NCBI GenBank assembly: GCA_048498155.1
Contig: JBEHYN010000058.1
Location: 1 to 12,069 of the forward strand
From: BOG-938 sp048498155
GTDB lineage: Bacteria; Pseudomonadota; Alphaproteobacteria; Caulobacterales; Caulobacteraceae
Direction: 5' to 3'
DNA length: 12,069 bases
The notes beneath the pieces are model-generated. The model worked only from the letters and a program-made list of their open reading frames with translations, had not been told where the DNA came from and ran no database searches. The first letter of the stretch is position 1. Every line of letters starts with the position of its first letter. Positions 1 to 6,058 of the stretch are shown here, one piece after another. Position numbers and translations under genes: made by a program.

Positions 1-35
1 TGCCGGCGGTCTTCACCTTGAACGAAGCGGCTCAT
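1..35 (-). CDS. Transposase, IS1182 family, N-terminal 11 codons only (runs off left edge)
   Basis: Reading the minus strand from 35, the codons give MSRFVQGEDRR and stay open to the window edge. Transposases of the IS1182 family commonly begin with M-(S/A)-R-F-(I/V)-x-G-E-D-R-x-Q, so the match is close over the few residues visible. A good ribosome binding site, GGAGG, lies 8 bases before the ATG (plus-strand CCTCC near 44-48). Nothing can be said about the catalytic DDE domain because it lies outside the window. The call rests on 11 residues and on the terminal-repeat-like sequence at 82-97. Confidence 0.6.
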   Translation of the reverse strand, partial: MSRFVQGEDRR

Positions 36-97
36 CTCAGCGCCTCCGACATCACGATGTCAGGAGTCTGTACTGCTTCGCGTTTTTACACAGCCTC
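1..97 (-). mobile_element. End of an IS1182-type insertion sequence, cut by the window edge
   Basis: The element is recognised from the transposase start at 35 (minus strand), whose first residues MSRFVQGEDRR match the usual opening of IS1182-family transposases. Its outer end is probably near base 97: on the minus strand the sequence there reads GAGGCTGTGTAAAAAC, which has the look of a terminal inverted repeat of such elements. The other end lies outside the window, so the inverted repeat and any target duplication cannot be checked. The element sits about 65 bp upstream of the low-GC gene at 162 and points away from it. The boundary is an inference; the presence of an IS is fairly likely. 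Confidence 0.6.
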
Positions 98-161
98 GAA
101 CCGTTGCGGACATTTGTTGTCGAGTTACGCTGGCTCAGAGTGGACGTGGAGCGCTGAAGTG

Positions 162-410
162 ATGGGGAGAAAGCCAACAGTTTCGCGAGAGCGGGCAGAG
201 TCGATAGCTGCGCGCTACATTGAGGGCCTGGACCTAAAAGGTTGGCGCTTTGAAATTGCTGAGGTGAAGCGCGCGCCCATCGATCTAAAGAATTGGACTG
301 TCGTCGTTGACCGCTTTTCGCCGGAAGGGAATTTGGTCGATGGTCCTCAGATCCTAATTGTTGATTGTCAAACCGGGCATTTGCAGACGCTGGAGTCGCG
401 ATTCGAATGA
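162..410 (+). CDS. Small hypothetical protein, PepSY- or immunity-like (82 aa)
   Basis: I do not recognise the family with confidence. The 82-aa product has no signal peptide or membrane segment. It starts with a short helix-like stretch (residues 4-20, SRERAESIAARYIEGL), then alternating strands including NWTVVVDRF and QILIVDCQTGHLQTLE. The pattern helix, 'W-x-V-V', 'DGP-x-x-x-VD-x-x-TG' recalls PepSY repeats and small immunity proteins of the Imm35/YrhB type, which is a resemblance only. I chose ATG 162, preceded by GGAG at 148-151; the frame is open further upstream, but those codons lie inside the IS end. Base composition is visibly less GC-rich than the neighbours, with codons such as CTA, ATT and TTG, which suggests acquisition by transfer. 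No partner gene is visible. Confidence 0.6.
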   Translation: MGRKPTVSRERAESIAARYIEGLDLKGWRFEIAEVKRAPIDLKNWTVVVDRFSPEGNLVDGPQILIVDCQTGHLQTLESRFE

Positions 411-452
411 TCCTGCGGACGTCGAAAATCCGCCCACAGCAGACCCCGCCCC

Positions 453-2501
453 CTAGAAAAACTCCGGCCCCGCCTTCTTCTGCGCCGGCGCCGCCGGTGT
501 CGCGTCCGGCTTCACCGCTTCCGGCGTCTGGGGCGGGCCGCCGTTCTGCAGCAGGTCGCCGATGGCGTCCTCGCCTGACGCTGGAACGTCCGATGGAGGC
601 GGGGCGCCGCCGCCGGGGATGGCTTGCACCTTTAATCGGGGCAGGGCCTGGCTCATGAAGGTGCGCCAGATGCGGGCGGGGAACATGCCGCCCGTCACGC
701 CGCGCATGGGGGTGTTGTCGTCGCGGCCAGTCCATACGGCCGCCACGAACCCGCCGGTGTAGCCGACGAACCAGGCGTCGCGATAATCGCTGGTGGTGCC
801 GGTCTTGCCGGCCAGGTCATAGCCCGGCACCCGCGCGCCGGTTCCGGTGCCCGAGACCAGCACCTGGCGCATCATCTGGTTCAGATAGGGCAGGGCGGGC
901 GAGCCGATCACCTGGGGATGGGGCGGTTTGTCGACATTGTGGTCGTACAGCACCTTGCCTGCCGCCGTGCGGATGCGCTCGATGCCGTAGGCCTTCACCC
1001 CGACCCCGCCATTGGCGAAGGCGTCGTAGGCCTGGGCCATCTCCAAGGGGCTGACTTCCACAGCCCCAAGCGCCATAGACGGGTCGGTCTGGATCGGCGA
1101 GGTGATGCCCAGGCGATGGGCCGTGCGCGCCACATTGCCAGTGCCCACTTCGTTGGCCAGGCGCGCGGCTACCGTATTGACCGAGTGAGCTAAGGCCGTT
1201 TGCAGGGTGATCGGACCCATAAACGCCTTTTCGAAGTTCTTGGGCTGCCAATTGCCGATGGTGATCGGCTCGTCCACCACCGGGGTGTCGGGGCGGCGGC
1301 CGTTCTCCATGGCGGTGAGATAGACGAAGGGCTTGAAGGAGGAGCCGGCCTGGCGCTTGGCGTCCGAGGCCCGGTCGAACTGGCTGTCCGCGTAGTCGAC
1401 CCCGCCGACATAGGCGCGCACGCGGCCCTCGCCGTCCAAGGCCACCAGCGCGGCCTGCTGCATGCCCCGGGCCTTGGCGTCCGGCGCGACGACCTGGCGC
1501 GCGGCGCCTTCCGCTGCGGTCTGGATCGGCAGGTCTAGTGTGGTTTCGACCACCAGATCCTGTTGTAATTGTTGATCCTTGGACGCGCCGACAATGGAGC
1601 GCACTTCAGAATCCACCCAGTCGACGAAGTATTGCGCCCTCTGACTGGACAGGGTGCGTGACACGCGCACCGGTTGGGCGAAGGCGGCGTCCCGTTCGGC
1701 CGGGGTGATGGCGTGGGTCGAGACCATCTCGTCCAGCACAACGGTGGCGCGCCGCTCGGCCCGCGCCGTGTCCGAGATGGGGCTGTAACGCGCCGGACCC
1801 TTCATCAGTCCGGCCAGCAAGGCGGCTTCGCCCACTGTGAGCTTGGCGGCGGGCTTGTCGAAATAGCGCTGCGACGCCGCCTCGATGCCATAGGCGCCGG
1901 CGCCGAAATAGACCCGGTTCAGATAGAGGCTGAGGATTTCCTTCTTGGAAAACTTCATCTCCAGCCACACTGCCAGGATCAATTCCTGGGCCTTGCGGCG
2001 GATAGTTTGCTGCGGGCTCAGGAACAGGTTGCGCGCCAACTGCTGGGTGATGGTCGAGGCCCCCTGGGCGAACCGGCGGGCGCGAATGTCCACGATCACC
2101 ATGCGCACCATGCCGATCGGGTCGAAGCCGAAGTGGTGATAGAAGCGCCGGTCTTCGATGGCGATAAAGGCGTCCGGCACATAGGGCGGAAGCTCGTCCA
2201 GGTTCACCGGCGGCGTGATCTGACTGCCGCGCACGGCCACCAGGGCGCCGGAGCGGTCCAGGTAGGAGATTGAGGGGGTGCGCTGGACGTCGTAGAGCTT
2301 GGAGGTGTCGGGCAGGCCGGTGGCGAACACCACCAGAAAGCCGGCGATGAAAATCAGGCCCCATACGGCCGCGACCGCGCTCCAATAGACGAAGGCCTGA
2401 GCCCGGCCGCGCGCGGGCTTGCCGCCCCCCGCGCCGCCCCTCGAACCGCCGTCGCCGCCCCGTCTGCCTTGGCCAGGGCCGCCCGATTGCGCGTTCGCCA
2501 T
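453..2501 (-). CDS. Class A penicillin-binding protein, PBP1A family (bifunctional transglycosylase/transpeptidase)
   Basis: This 682-aa enzyme polymerises lipid II into glycan strands and cross-links them on the periplasmic face of the inner membrane. A Gly/Arg-rich cytoplasmic tail (1-34) precedes one membrane segment (about 36-60). The GT51 domain shows all motifs: IEDRRFYHHFGFD with catalytic Glu116, GASTITQQLARN (147-158), RRKAQE with Glu173, LYLNRVYFGAGAYGIEAAS (192-210) and LLAGLMKGPARYSP (228-241). The transpeptidase domain has the acyl-enzyme Ser387 in SSFK (387-390), SVN (440-442) and KTGT (566-569), so both activities should be intact. The C-terminus (627-682) is a Pro/Ala-rich tail. 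It is shorter than E. coli PBP1A and lacks room for that enzyme's large inserted OB domain, as is common in alphaproteobacterial paralogues. The start is supported by GGAGG 10 bases upstream. Which Caulobacter paralogue it matches cannot be settled here. Confidence 0.95.
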   Translation of the reverse strand: MANAQSGGPGQGRRGGDGGSRGGAGGGKPARGRAQAFVYWSAVAAVWGLIFIAGFLVVFATGLPDTSKLYDVQRTPSISYLDRSGALVAVRGSQITPPVNLDELPPYVPDAFIAIEDRRFYHHFGFDPIGMVRMVIVDIRARRFAQGASTITQQLARNLFLSPQQTIRRKAQELILAVWLEMKFSKKEILSLYLNRVYFGAGAYGIEAASQRYFDKPAAKLTVGEAALLAGLMKGPARYSPISDTARAERRATVVLDEMVSTHAITPAERDAAFAQPVRVSRTLSSQRAQYFVDWVDSEVRSIVGASKDQQLQQDLVVETTLDLPIQTAAEGAARQVVAPDAKARGMQQAALVALDGEGRVRAYVGGVDYADSQFDRASDAKRQAGSSFKPFVYLTAMENGRRPDTPVVDEPITIGNWQPKNFEKAFMGPITLQTALAHSVNTVAARLANEVGTGNVARTAHRLGITSPIQTDPSMALGAVEVSPLEMAQAYDAFANGGVGVKAYGIERIRTAAGKVLYDHNVDKPPHPQVIGSPALPYLNQMMRQVLVSGTGTGARVPGYDLAGKTGTTSDYRDAWFVGYTGGFVAAVWTGRDDNTPMRGVTGGMFPARIWRTFMSQALPRLKVQAIPGGGAPPPSDVPASGEDAIGDLLQNGGPPQTPEAVKPDATPAAPAQKKAGPEFF

Positions 2502-2508
2502 GTTCAGA

Positions 2509-2538
2509 TCGCCTCCAGGCGAGGCCCCCGCCTCGCCT
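2509..2538 (-). promoter_or_regulatory. Overlapping hairpins abutting the PBP ribosome binding site
   Basis: On the minus strand the PBP leader contains AGGCGAGGC-GGGG-GCCTCGCCT (2517-2538), a perfect 9-bp stem with a 4-base loop, ending directly against the Shine-Dalgarno GGAGG (2512-2516). A second, shorter stem, TCGCC-TGGA-GGCGA (2509-2522), shares the 3' arm of the first and pairs the last two bases of the Shine-Dalgarno. The two stems exclude each other, so they could tune translation. This is seen in the sequence; a regulatory role is inference. Confidence 0.4.
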
Positions 2539-2631
2539 TGCTGTTTACCTAATCGCGCCGGGGCGCTCCACTGGATTAATCGTCGCTGCGGTTTGACCCA
2601 ACGTTAAGCCCGCTCATTTAGGCTGGCGCCG

Positions 2632-4362
2632 ATGGCCAGGACCCAAGATTTGCTGAACGGCTTTGACCGCCCTGCGGCCGTGATCGGCCGGGACGGCGTC
2701 ATGGCTTGCGCCAATGCGGCCTTTGCCCAGGCGGCTCCGCCCCTTGAACGCCTGGTCCGGCTTGGTTCGGGCGGACTCCTGGAGCCCGACGGCGAATGGA
2801 TATGGAGCGTGCGCGCCCTGCCGAAGGGCGAGCGGCTGATCCTCGGGGAGCCCGGCGTCCAGCAGGGCCTGAACGCCCGCGAACGCTATCTGGCCGCGCT
2901 CAGCCACGAACTGCGAACGCCCTTGAACGGCGTGCTGGGGATGGCGGGTCTGCTCGCCGGCACAAGGCTGGACGCGGACCAGCGCACCTATGTGCAGGCG
3001 CTGAAGGAAACCGGCGCGCATTTGCTGGGCCTGGTCAACGACGTGCTCGACTTGGCCAAGCTGGAGACCGGGCAGATCGACCTTGAACCTGCGCCCGTCG
3101 ACATTGAGCTGTTGCTGCAAGGCGTTTGCGAGCTGCTCAGCCCACGGGCGCACGAAAAGGGCCTGGAGATCGCCTGGGCGGCGGCCGACAGCCCGCCCCT
3201 GGTGATGGCCGACGAAGGCCGCTTGCGCCAGATCCTGTTCAACCTGGCGGGCAACGCCATCAAATTTACCCAGACGGGCGGCGTTCTGCTGCAGGCCCGC
3301 GCGCTGGAGCGCGGCGAAGCAGGCGTAAAGCTGCGGTTTTGCATCACCGACACGGGGCCCGGCGTCCCCGAGGCCGAGCGGGGCCGCATATTCGAAGAAT
3401 ACGCCCGGGTCGCGGGCGACACCGCGCGGTTGGAAGGCGCGGGCCTGGGTCTGGCCATCGTGCGCCGTCTGGCCGCCGCCCACGGCGGGGCTATCGGCTT
3501 GAGCAGTCCCAAGGAGGGGGGATCGCAGTTCTGGTTCGAGGCGCGCTTCGCAGTGACGGCCCCCGCGCCGTCGGCGCGACCTTTGAGCGGCCTGACCGTG
3601 CAGATCGTGTCGCCCAGCGCCACCGTGCGGACTGCCGCCGCGCGCCAGGTCGAGGCCAGCGGCGGGCGCGCCCTGACGGCGCGGGCCCATGCGCCGGACG
3701 CCCGGGCCGACGTGATGCTGGTGGACCGGTCCTTGGCCGGGCGCGCGCCGCAGGGGCCGCCGTCCATCGTGCTGCTGACCGCCGAGGAGCGGGCCGATAT
3801 TGAAGGCCTGAGGGCGAGAGGTTTTGCTGGTTACCTTATCAAGCCTCTGCGCCGCGCCTCCCTGGCCGAGCGCATTCTGGCGGTGGTCGGCCGCAAGACC
3901 CAAGCCGGTTCGGCCGAGCGTCCGGTGGAGGATGAGCGCCTGGCCCCAGCCTGCGCCGTGGGCGTGCGGGTGCTGCTGGCCGAGGACAATCCGATCAACG
4001 CCCTGCTCGCCCGCACCTTGCTGGAGCGCGAGGGTTGCATTGCGGACTGCGTCTCCAACGGCCTGGACGCGGTGGAGGCCGGCCGACTCGGAGCCTATGA
4101 CCTGATCCTGATGGATCAGCGAATGCCCGGCATGGACGGGGTGCAGGCGGCCCGGGCCTTGCGCTTGGAAGGGGTCAAGACGCCCATCGTCGCCTTGACG
4201 GCGGACGCGTTCGAAGACGACCGTCGCGCCTGCCTCGCCGCCGGCATGGACGATTTCCTGGCCAAACCGTTGGATGTGGGCGCCCTGCGCGCAGTGTTGT
4301 CACGATGGACCAGCGTTCGGGCCTCGACACAGCGGGATGCTGAGGACAAGCTCGCCTCCTAG
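2632..4362 (+). CDS. Soluble hybrid sensor histidine kinase with two receiver domains (one degenerate)
   Basis: The 576-aa protein has no membrane segment or signal peptide, so it should act in the cytoplasm. Residues 1-80 form a short PAS-like input region (LLNGFDRPAAVIGRDG). HisKA follows with the phospho-accepting His92 in SHELRTPLNG (91-100). The HATPase_c domain has the N box NLAGNAIKF (204-212, Asn208), G1 DTGPG (240-244), F box IFEEY (253-257) and G2 GAGLGLAI (269-276). A first receiver-like domain (about 320-418) keeps Asp365, Thr383 and Lys404, but the acidic pair is replaced by Ser327-Pro328. The second receiver (445-560) is complete: Glu451/Asp452, Asp495 in LMDQRMPGMDG, Thr523, Lys545. 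No output or Hpt domain is present, so phosphate probably passes to a separate phosphotransferase. Signal and target are unknown. ATG 2632 has only a weak AGG upstream. The stop codon lies inside the palindromic element that follows. Confidence 0.9.
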   Translation: MARTQDLLNGFDRPAAVIGRDGVMACANAAFAQAAPPLERLVRLGSGGLLEPDGEWIWSVRALPKGERLILGEPGVQQGLNARERYLAALSHELRTPLNGVLGMAGLLAGTRLDADQRTYVQALKETGAHLLGLVNDVLDLAKLETGQIDLEPAPVDIELLLQGVCELLSPRAHEKGLEIAWAAADSPPLVMADEGRLRQILFNLAGNAIKFTQTGGVLLQARALERGEAGVKLRFCITDTGPGVPEAERGRIFEEYARVAGDTARLEGAGLGLAIVRRLAAAHGGAIGLSSPKEGGSQFWFEARFAVTAPAPSARPLSGLTVQIVSPSATVRTAAARQVEASGGRALTARAHAPDARADVMLVDRSLAGRAPQGPPSIVLLTAEERADIEGLRARGFAGYLIKPLRRASLAERILAVVGRKTQAGSAERPVEDERLAPACAVGVRVLLAEDNPINALLARTLLEREGCIADCVSNGLDAVEAGRLGAYDLILMDQRMPGMDGVQAARALRLEGVKTPIVALTADAFEDDRRACLAAGMDDFLAKPLDVGALRAVLSRWTSVRASTQRDAEDKLAS

Positions 4363-4435
4363 TGTGGCGATTCAGAAATTCGCCTGCGCTTTGTCGAGAT
4401 CTGGGCGCGAATTTCTGAATCTCCGGCCACACTAG
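4359..4435. repeat. Long palindromic element, copy 1 (77 bp)
   Basis: Outer arms CTAGTGTG (4359-4366) and CACACTAG (4428-4435) flank inner arms GATTCAGAAATTCGC (4369-4383) and GCGAATTTCTGAATC (4407-4421), which are perfect 15-bp complements around a 23-base loop. The 2 bases between outer and inner arm on the left (GC) face 6 on the right (TCCGGC). The inner arms hold two GANTC sites (4369 and 4417), the CcrM methylation motif of Caulobacterales. The first CTAG overlaps the stop codon of the kinase gene. The build resembles a MITE or a REP-like repeat; CTAG at both ends would also fit a 4-bp target duplication of the kind made by IS5-family elements. The family name is not known to me. Confidence 0.85.
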
Positions 4436-4447
4436 AAACATATGATT

Positions 4448-4525
4448 CTAGTGTGCTTTTTCGAATTTGAAGTTCGCTCCAAGCGTGACCCTAGAAATGG
4501 GCGAACTTCAAATTCAGCACACTAG
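4448..4525. repeat. Long palindromic element, copy 2 (78 bp, inverted relative to copy 1)
   Basis: The outer arms CTAGTGTG (4448-4455) and CACACTAG (4518-4525) are the same as in copy 1. The inner arms GAATTTGAAGTTCGC (4463-4477) and GCGAACTTCAAATTC (4501-4515) are again perfect 15-bp complements around a 23-base loop. The asymmetric spacer is now on the left (7 bases, CTTTTTC, against AG on the right), so this copy lies in the opposite orientation. The copies are 12 bp apart; the junction has a further GANTC site (4444-4448). The element ends 14 bp before the ampG start, so it occupies the promoter and leader region of ampG. Confidence 0.85.
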
Positions 4526-4539
4526 CTTTGGGGGGGCGG

Positions 4540-5895
4540 ATGACGACACCAGCGGGTACTGAAAAGTCCGGGACACGCCGGGCCAAACTGGCCGAAACCC
4601 TGCTCGCCATTCGGCGCCCTCGGGTGCTGGTGATGCTGCTGCTGGGCTTTTCCTCCGGCCTTCCGTTTCTGCTGACCGGCGGCACGTTCGGCTATTGGCT
4701 GCGCGACGAAGGAACCTCGCTGAAGGCCATCGGCTTTCTGTCCTGGGTCGGCTTCGCCTACAGCTTCAAGTTCCTTTGGTCGCCTCTGATCGACCGGCTG
4801 GACGCTCCCATAGTTGGGCGCCGTCTTGGACGCCGGCGCGGTTGGATGCTGATCTCTCAGGTCCTGGTCATGGCCGGTCTGTTGGCCATGGCCCTGATCA
4901 CGCCCAAGGCCGGGCTGGTCTTGATGGGAGCCGCCGCCCTGGTGGTCGCCTTCGCCTCGGCGACCCAGGACACCGTGATCGACGCCTGGCGCATTGAGGC
5001 GGCCGACAGCAGTGAAGAACTGGGCCTGCTGTCGAGCGCCTATCAGTTGGGCTACCGCATCGCCCTCATCATCAGCGACGCCCTGATCCTGATCAGCGCC
5101 AACCATCTCGGCTGGCCGATCTCCTACGTGGGCATGGCGGTGCTGATGGGGGTGGGCATGCTCGCCACCTTCAAGGCGGTCGAACCGGCGCGCTCGGACG
5201 TCGTGATGGACGCCAAGGCGCCCTTATGGACCCCGCGCGGCTTCTTCGACGCGGTGGTCGGGCCGTTCACGGCGTTCTTCAAGACCTATGGACCCCTGGC
5301 CCTGCTGATGCTGCTGTTCATCAGCCTCTACCGCCTGCCCGAGTTCGTCATGGGGCCGATGGCCACGCCGTTTTATCATGACCTCGGCCTGTCCAAGGAC
5401 GTGGTCGGGGCTGTGCGCGGCTCCTTTGGCTTGGCCGGCTCATTCGCCGGAATCGCTGCGGGCGGGTTGGCGGTGGCCCGGTTCGGCGCCTTCAAGGGTT
5501 TGGTGCTCGGTGGGGTGATGCAGGCCCTGGCCATAGCCTCCTTTGGCCTGCTGGCCGTGCGCGGGCCAGACTCGGGCTTGTTCGCGGCGGTAATGACCTT
5601 CGACAACTTCGGCGTCAGCGTCGCGGGAGTGGCCCTGGTCACCTATATGTCGACCCTGACCAGCCTGGGTTACACTGCCAGTCAGTACGCCCTGCTTAGC
5701 TCGACCTACGCCTTTATCGGCAAGTTCCTGAAGGGCTTCTCCGGCGCTGCAGTCGAGGGCCTGCAGGCCCAGGGCCACAGCCTGATGCAGGCCTACGGTC
5801 TGTTCTTCCTGGGCGCGGGGGCGCTGGGGCTGCCCGCTATCGCGCTCTGTTTCTTATTGTTCCGGGTCAGCCGGCGGGCTGCAGTAACAGAATAA
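4540..5895 (+). CDS. ampG: Muropeptide permease AmpG, major facilitator superfamily
   Basis: AmpG imports GlcNAc-1,6-anhydroMurNAc (peptides) from the periplasm for peptidoglycan recycling. The 451-aa product is almost wholly hydrophobic with about 12 membrane segments. Family features are LGFSSGLPFLLTGGTFGYWL (35-54), SFKFLWSPLIDR (75-86), the basic loop GRRLGRRRGW after membrane helix 2-3 (93-102) and the acidic DTVIDAWRIE (144-153). It is somewhat shorter than E. coli AmpG (491 aa), which has two extra helices. I chose ATG 4540 over an in-frame TTG at 4528; a G-rich stretch at 4530-4536 is the only ribosome-binding candidate and lies close. It follows the kinase gene across two palindromic elements, so a promoter within or beside them is likely. 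The nearby class A PBP fits a cell-wall theme but is not in its operon. Other MFS sugar transporters are the alternative. Confidence 0.85.
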   Translation: MTTPAGTEKSGTRRAKLAETLLAIRRPRVLVMLLLGFSSGLPFLLTGGTFGYWLRDEGTSLKAIGFLSWVGFAYSFKFLWSPLIDRLDAPIVGRRLGRRRGWMLISQVLVMAGLLAMALITPKAGLVLMGAAALVVAFASATQDTVIDAWRIEAADSSEELGLLSSAYQLGYRIALIISDALILISANHLGWPISYVGMAVLMGVGMLATFKAVEPARSDVVMDAKAPLWTPRGFFDAVVGPFTAFFKTYGPLALLMLLFISLYRLPEFVMGPMATPFYHDLGLSKDVVGAVRGSFGLAGSFAGIAAGGLAVARFGAFKGLVLGGVMQALAIASFGLLAVRGPDSGLFAAVMTFDNFGVSVAGVALVTYMSTLTSLGYTASQYALLSSTYAFIGKFLKGFSGAAVEGLQAQGHSLMQAYGLFFLGAGALGLPAIALCFLLFRVSRRAAVTE

Positions 5896-5899
5896 GGCG

Positions 5900-5939
5900 C
5901 ACCCTCTCCCTCGAAGGGAGAGGGGCAGGGGAGAGGGTG
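5900..5939 (+). terminator. GC-rich hairpin after ampG
   Basis: ACCCTCTCCC (5901-5910) can pair with GGGAGAGGG (5916-5924, loop of 5) or with a second copy, GGGAGAGGGT (5929-5938). It starts 6 bases after the ampG stop. There is no T-run, so it would be a non-canonical terminator. The unit resembles the pyrimidine/purine-rich hairpin repeats that are dispersed between genes in many proteobacteria. Confidence 0.5.
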
Positions 5940-6027
5940 TGGCCCGCGACGGTGTGGGGCTGGCTCTAGAGGCGGTCCACCTCTCGTGCTCATCCGCAAA
6001 AGCCCGGCGCGAACACCCCCATCCCTG

Positions 6028-6053
6028 CCCTTCCCCCCTCGAGGGGGAAGGGG
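6028..6053 (-). terminator. GC-rich hairpin after maeB
   Basis: CCCTTCCCCC (6028-6037) pairs with GGGGGAAGGG (6043-6052) in a perfect 10-bp stem with loop CTCGA. It lies 6 bases beyond the maeB stop. With its flanks it is an inverted, diverged relative of the hairpin after ampG (CTCGAG-type loop, then GGGCAGGG), so the two convergent genes each end in the same kind of unit. No T-run follows. The stretch between them (5940-6027) shows nothing else. Confidence 0.5.
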
Positions 6054-6058
6054 AAAGC

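Noticed and set aside
18..161. 48-codon upstream extension of the small gene at 162
   Set aside because: It overlaps the IS end and transposase start on the other strand and shows no protein-like character; ATG 162 has its own ribosome binding site.
415..433. Hairpin GCGGA...TCCGC between the small gene and the PBP gene as a terminator
   Set aside because: Only 5 bp with a 9-base loop and no T-run; too weak to call.
2604..2618. TTAA near the kinase start as a CtrA box (TTAA-N7-TTAA)
   Set aside because: The second half reads CATT and does not match.
2593..2621. TTGACC at 2593-2598 as -35 of the kinase promoter
   Set aside because: No convincing -10 element is found at the right distance.
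2614..3903. 429-codon open frame antisense to the kinase gene
   Set aside because: The Gln/Arg/Gly-rich translation is a shadow of the kinase, whose domains are all recognisable on the plus strand.
4528..4539. TTG start for ampG
   Set aside because: The in-frame ATG at 4540 is a better start and the added residues (MGGR) have no family support; TTG also lies within the G-rich leader.
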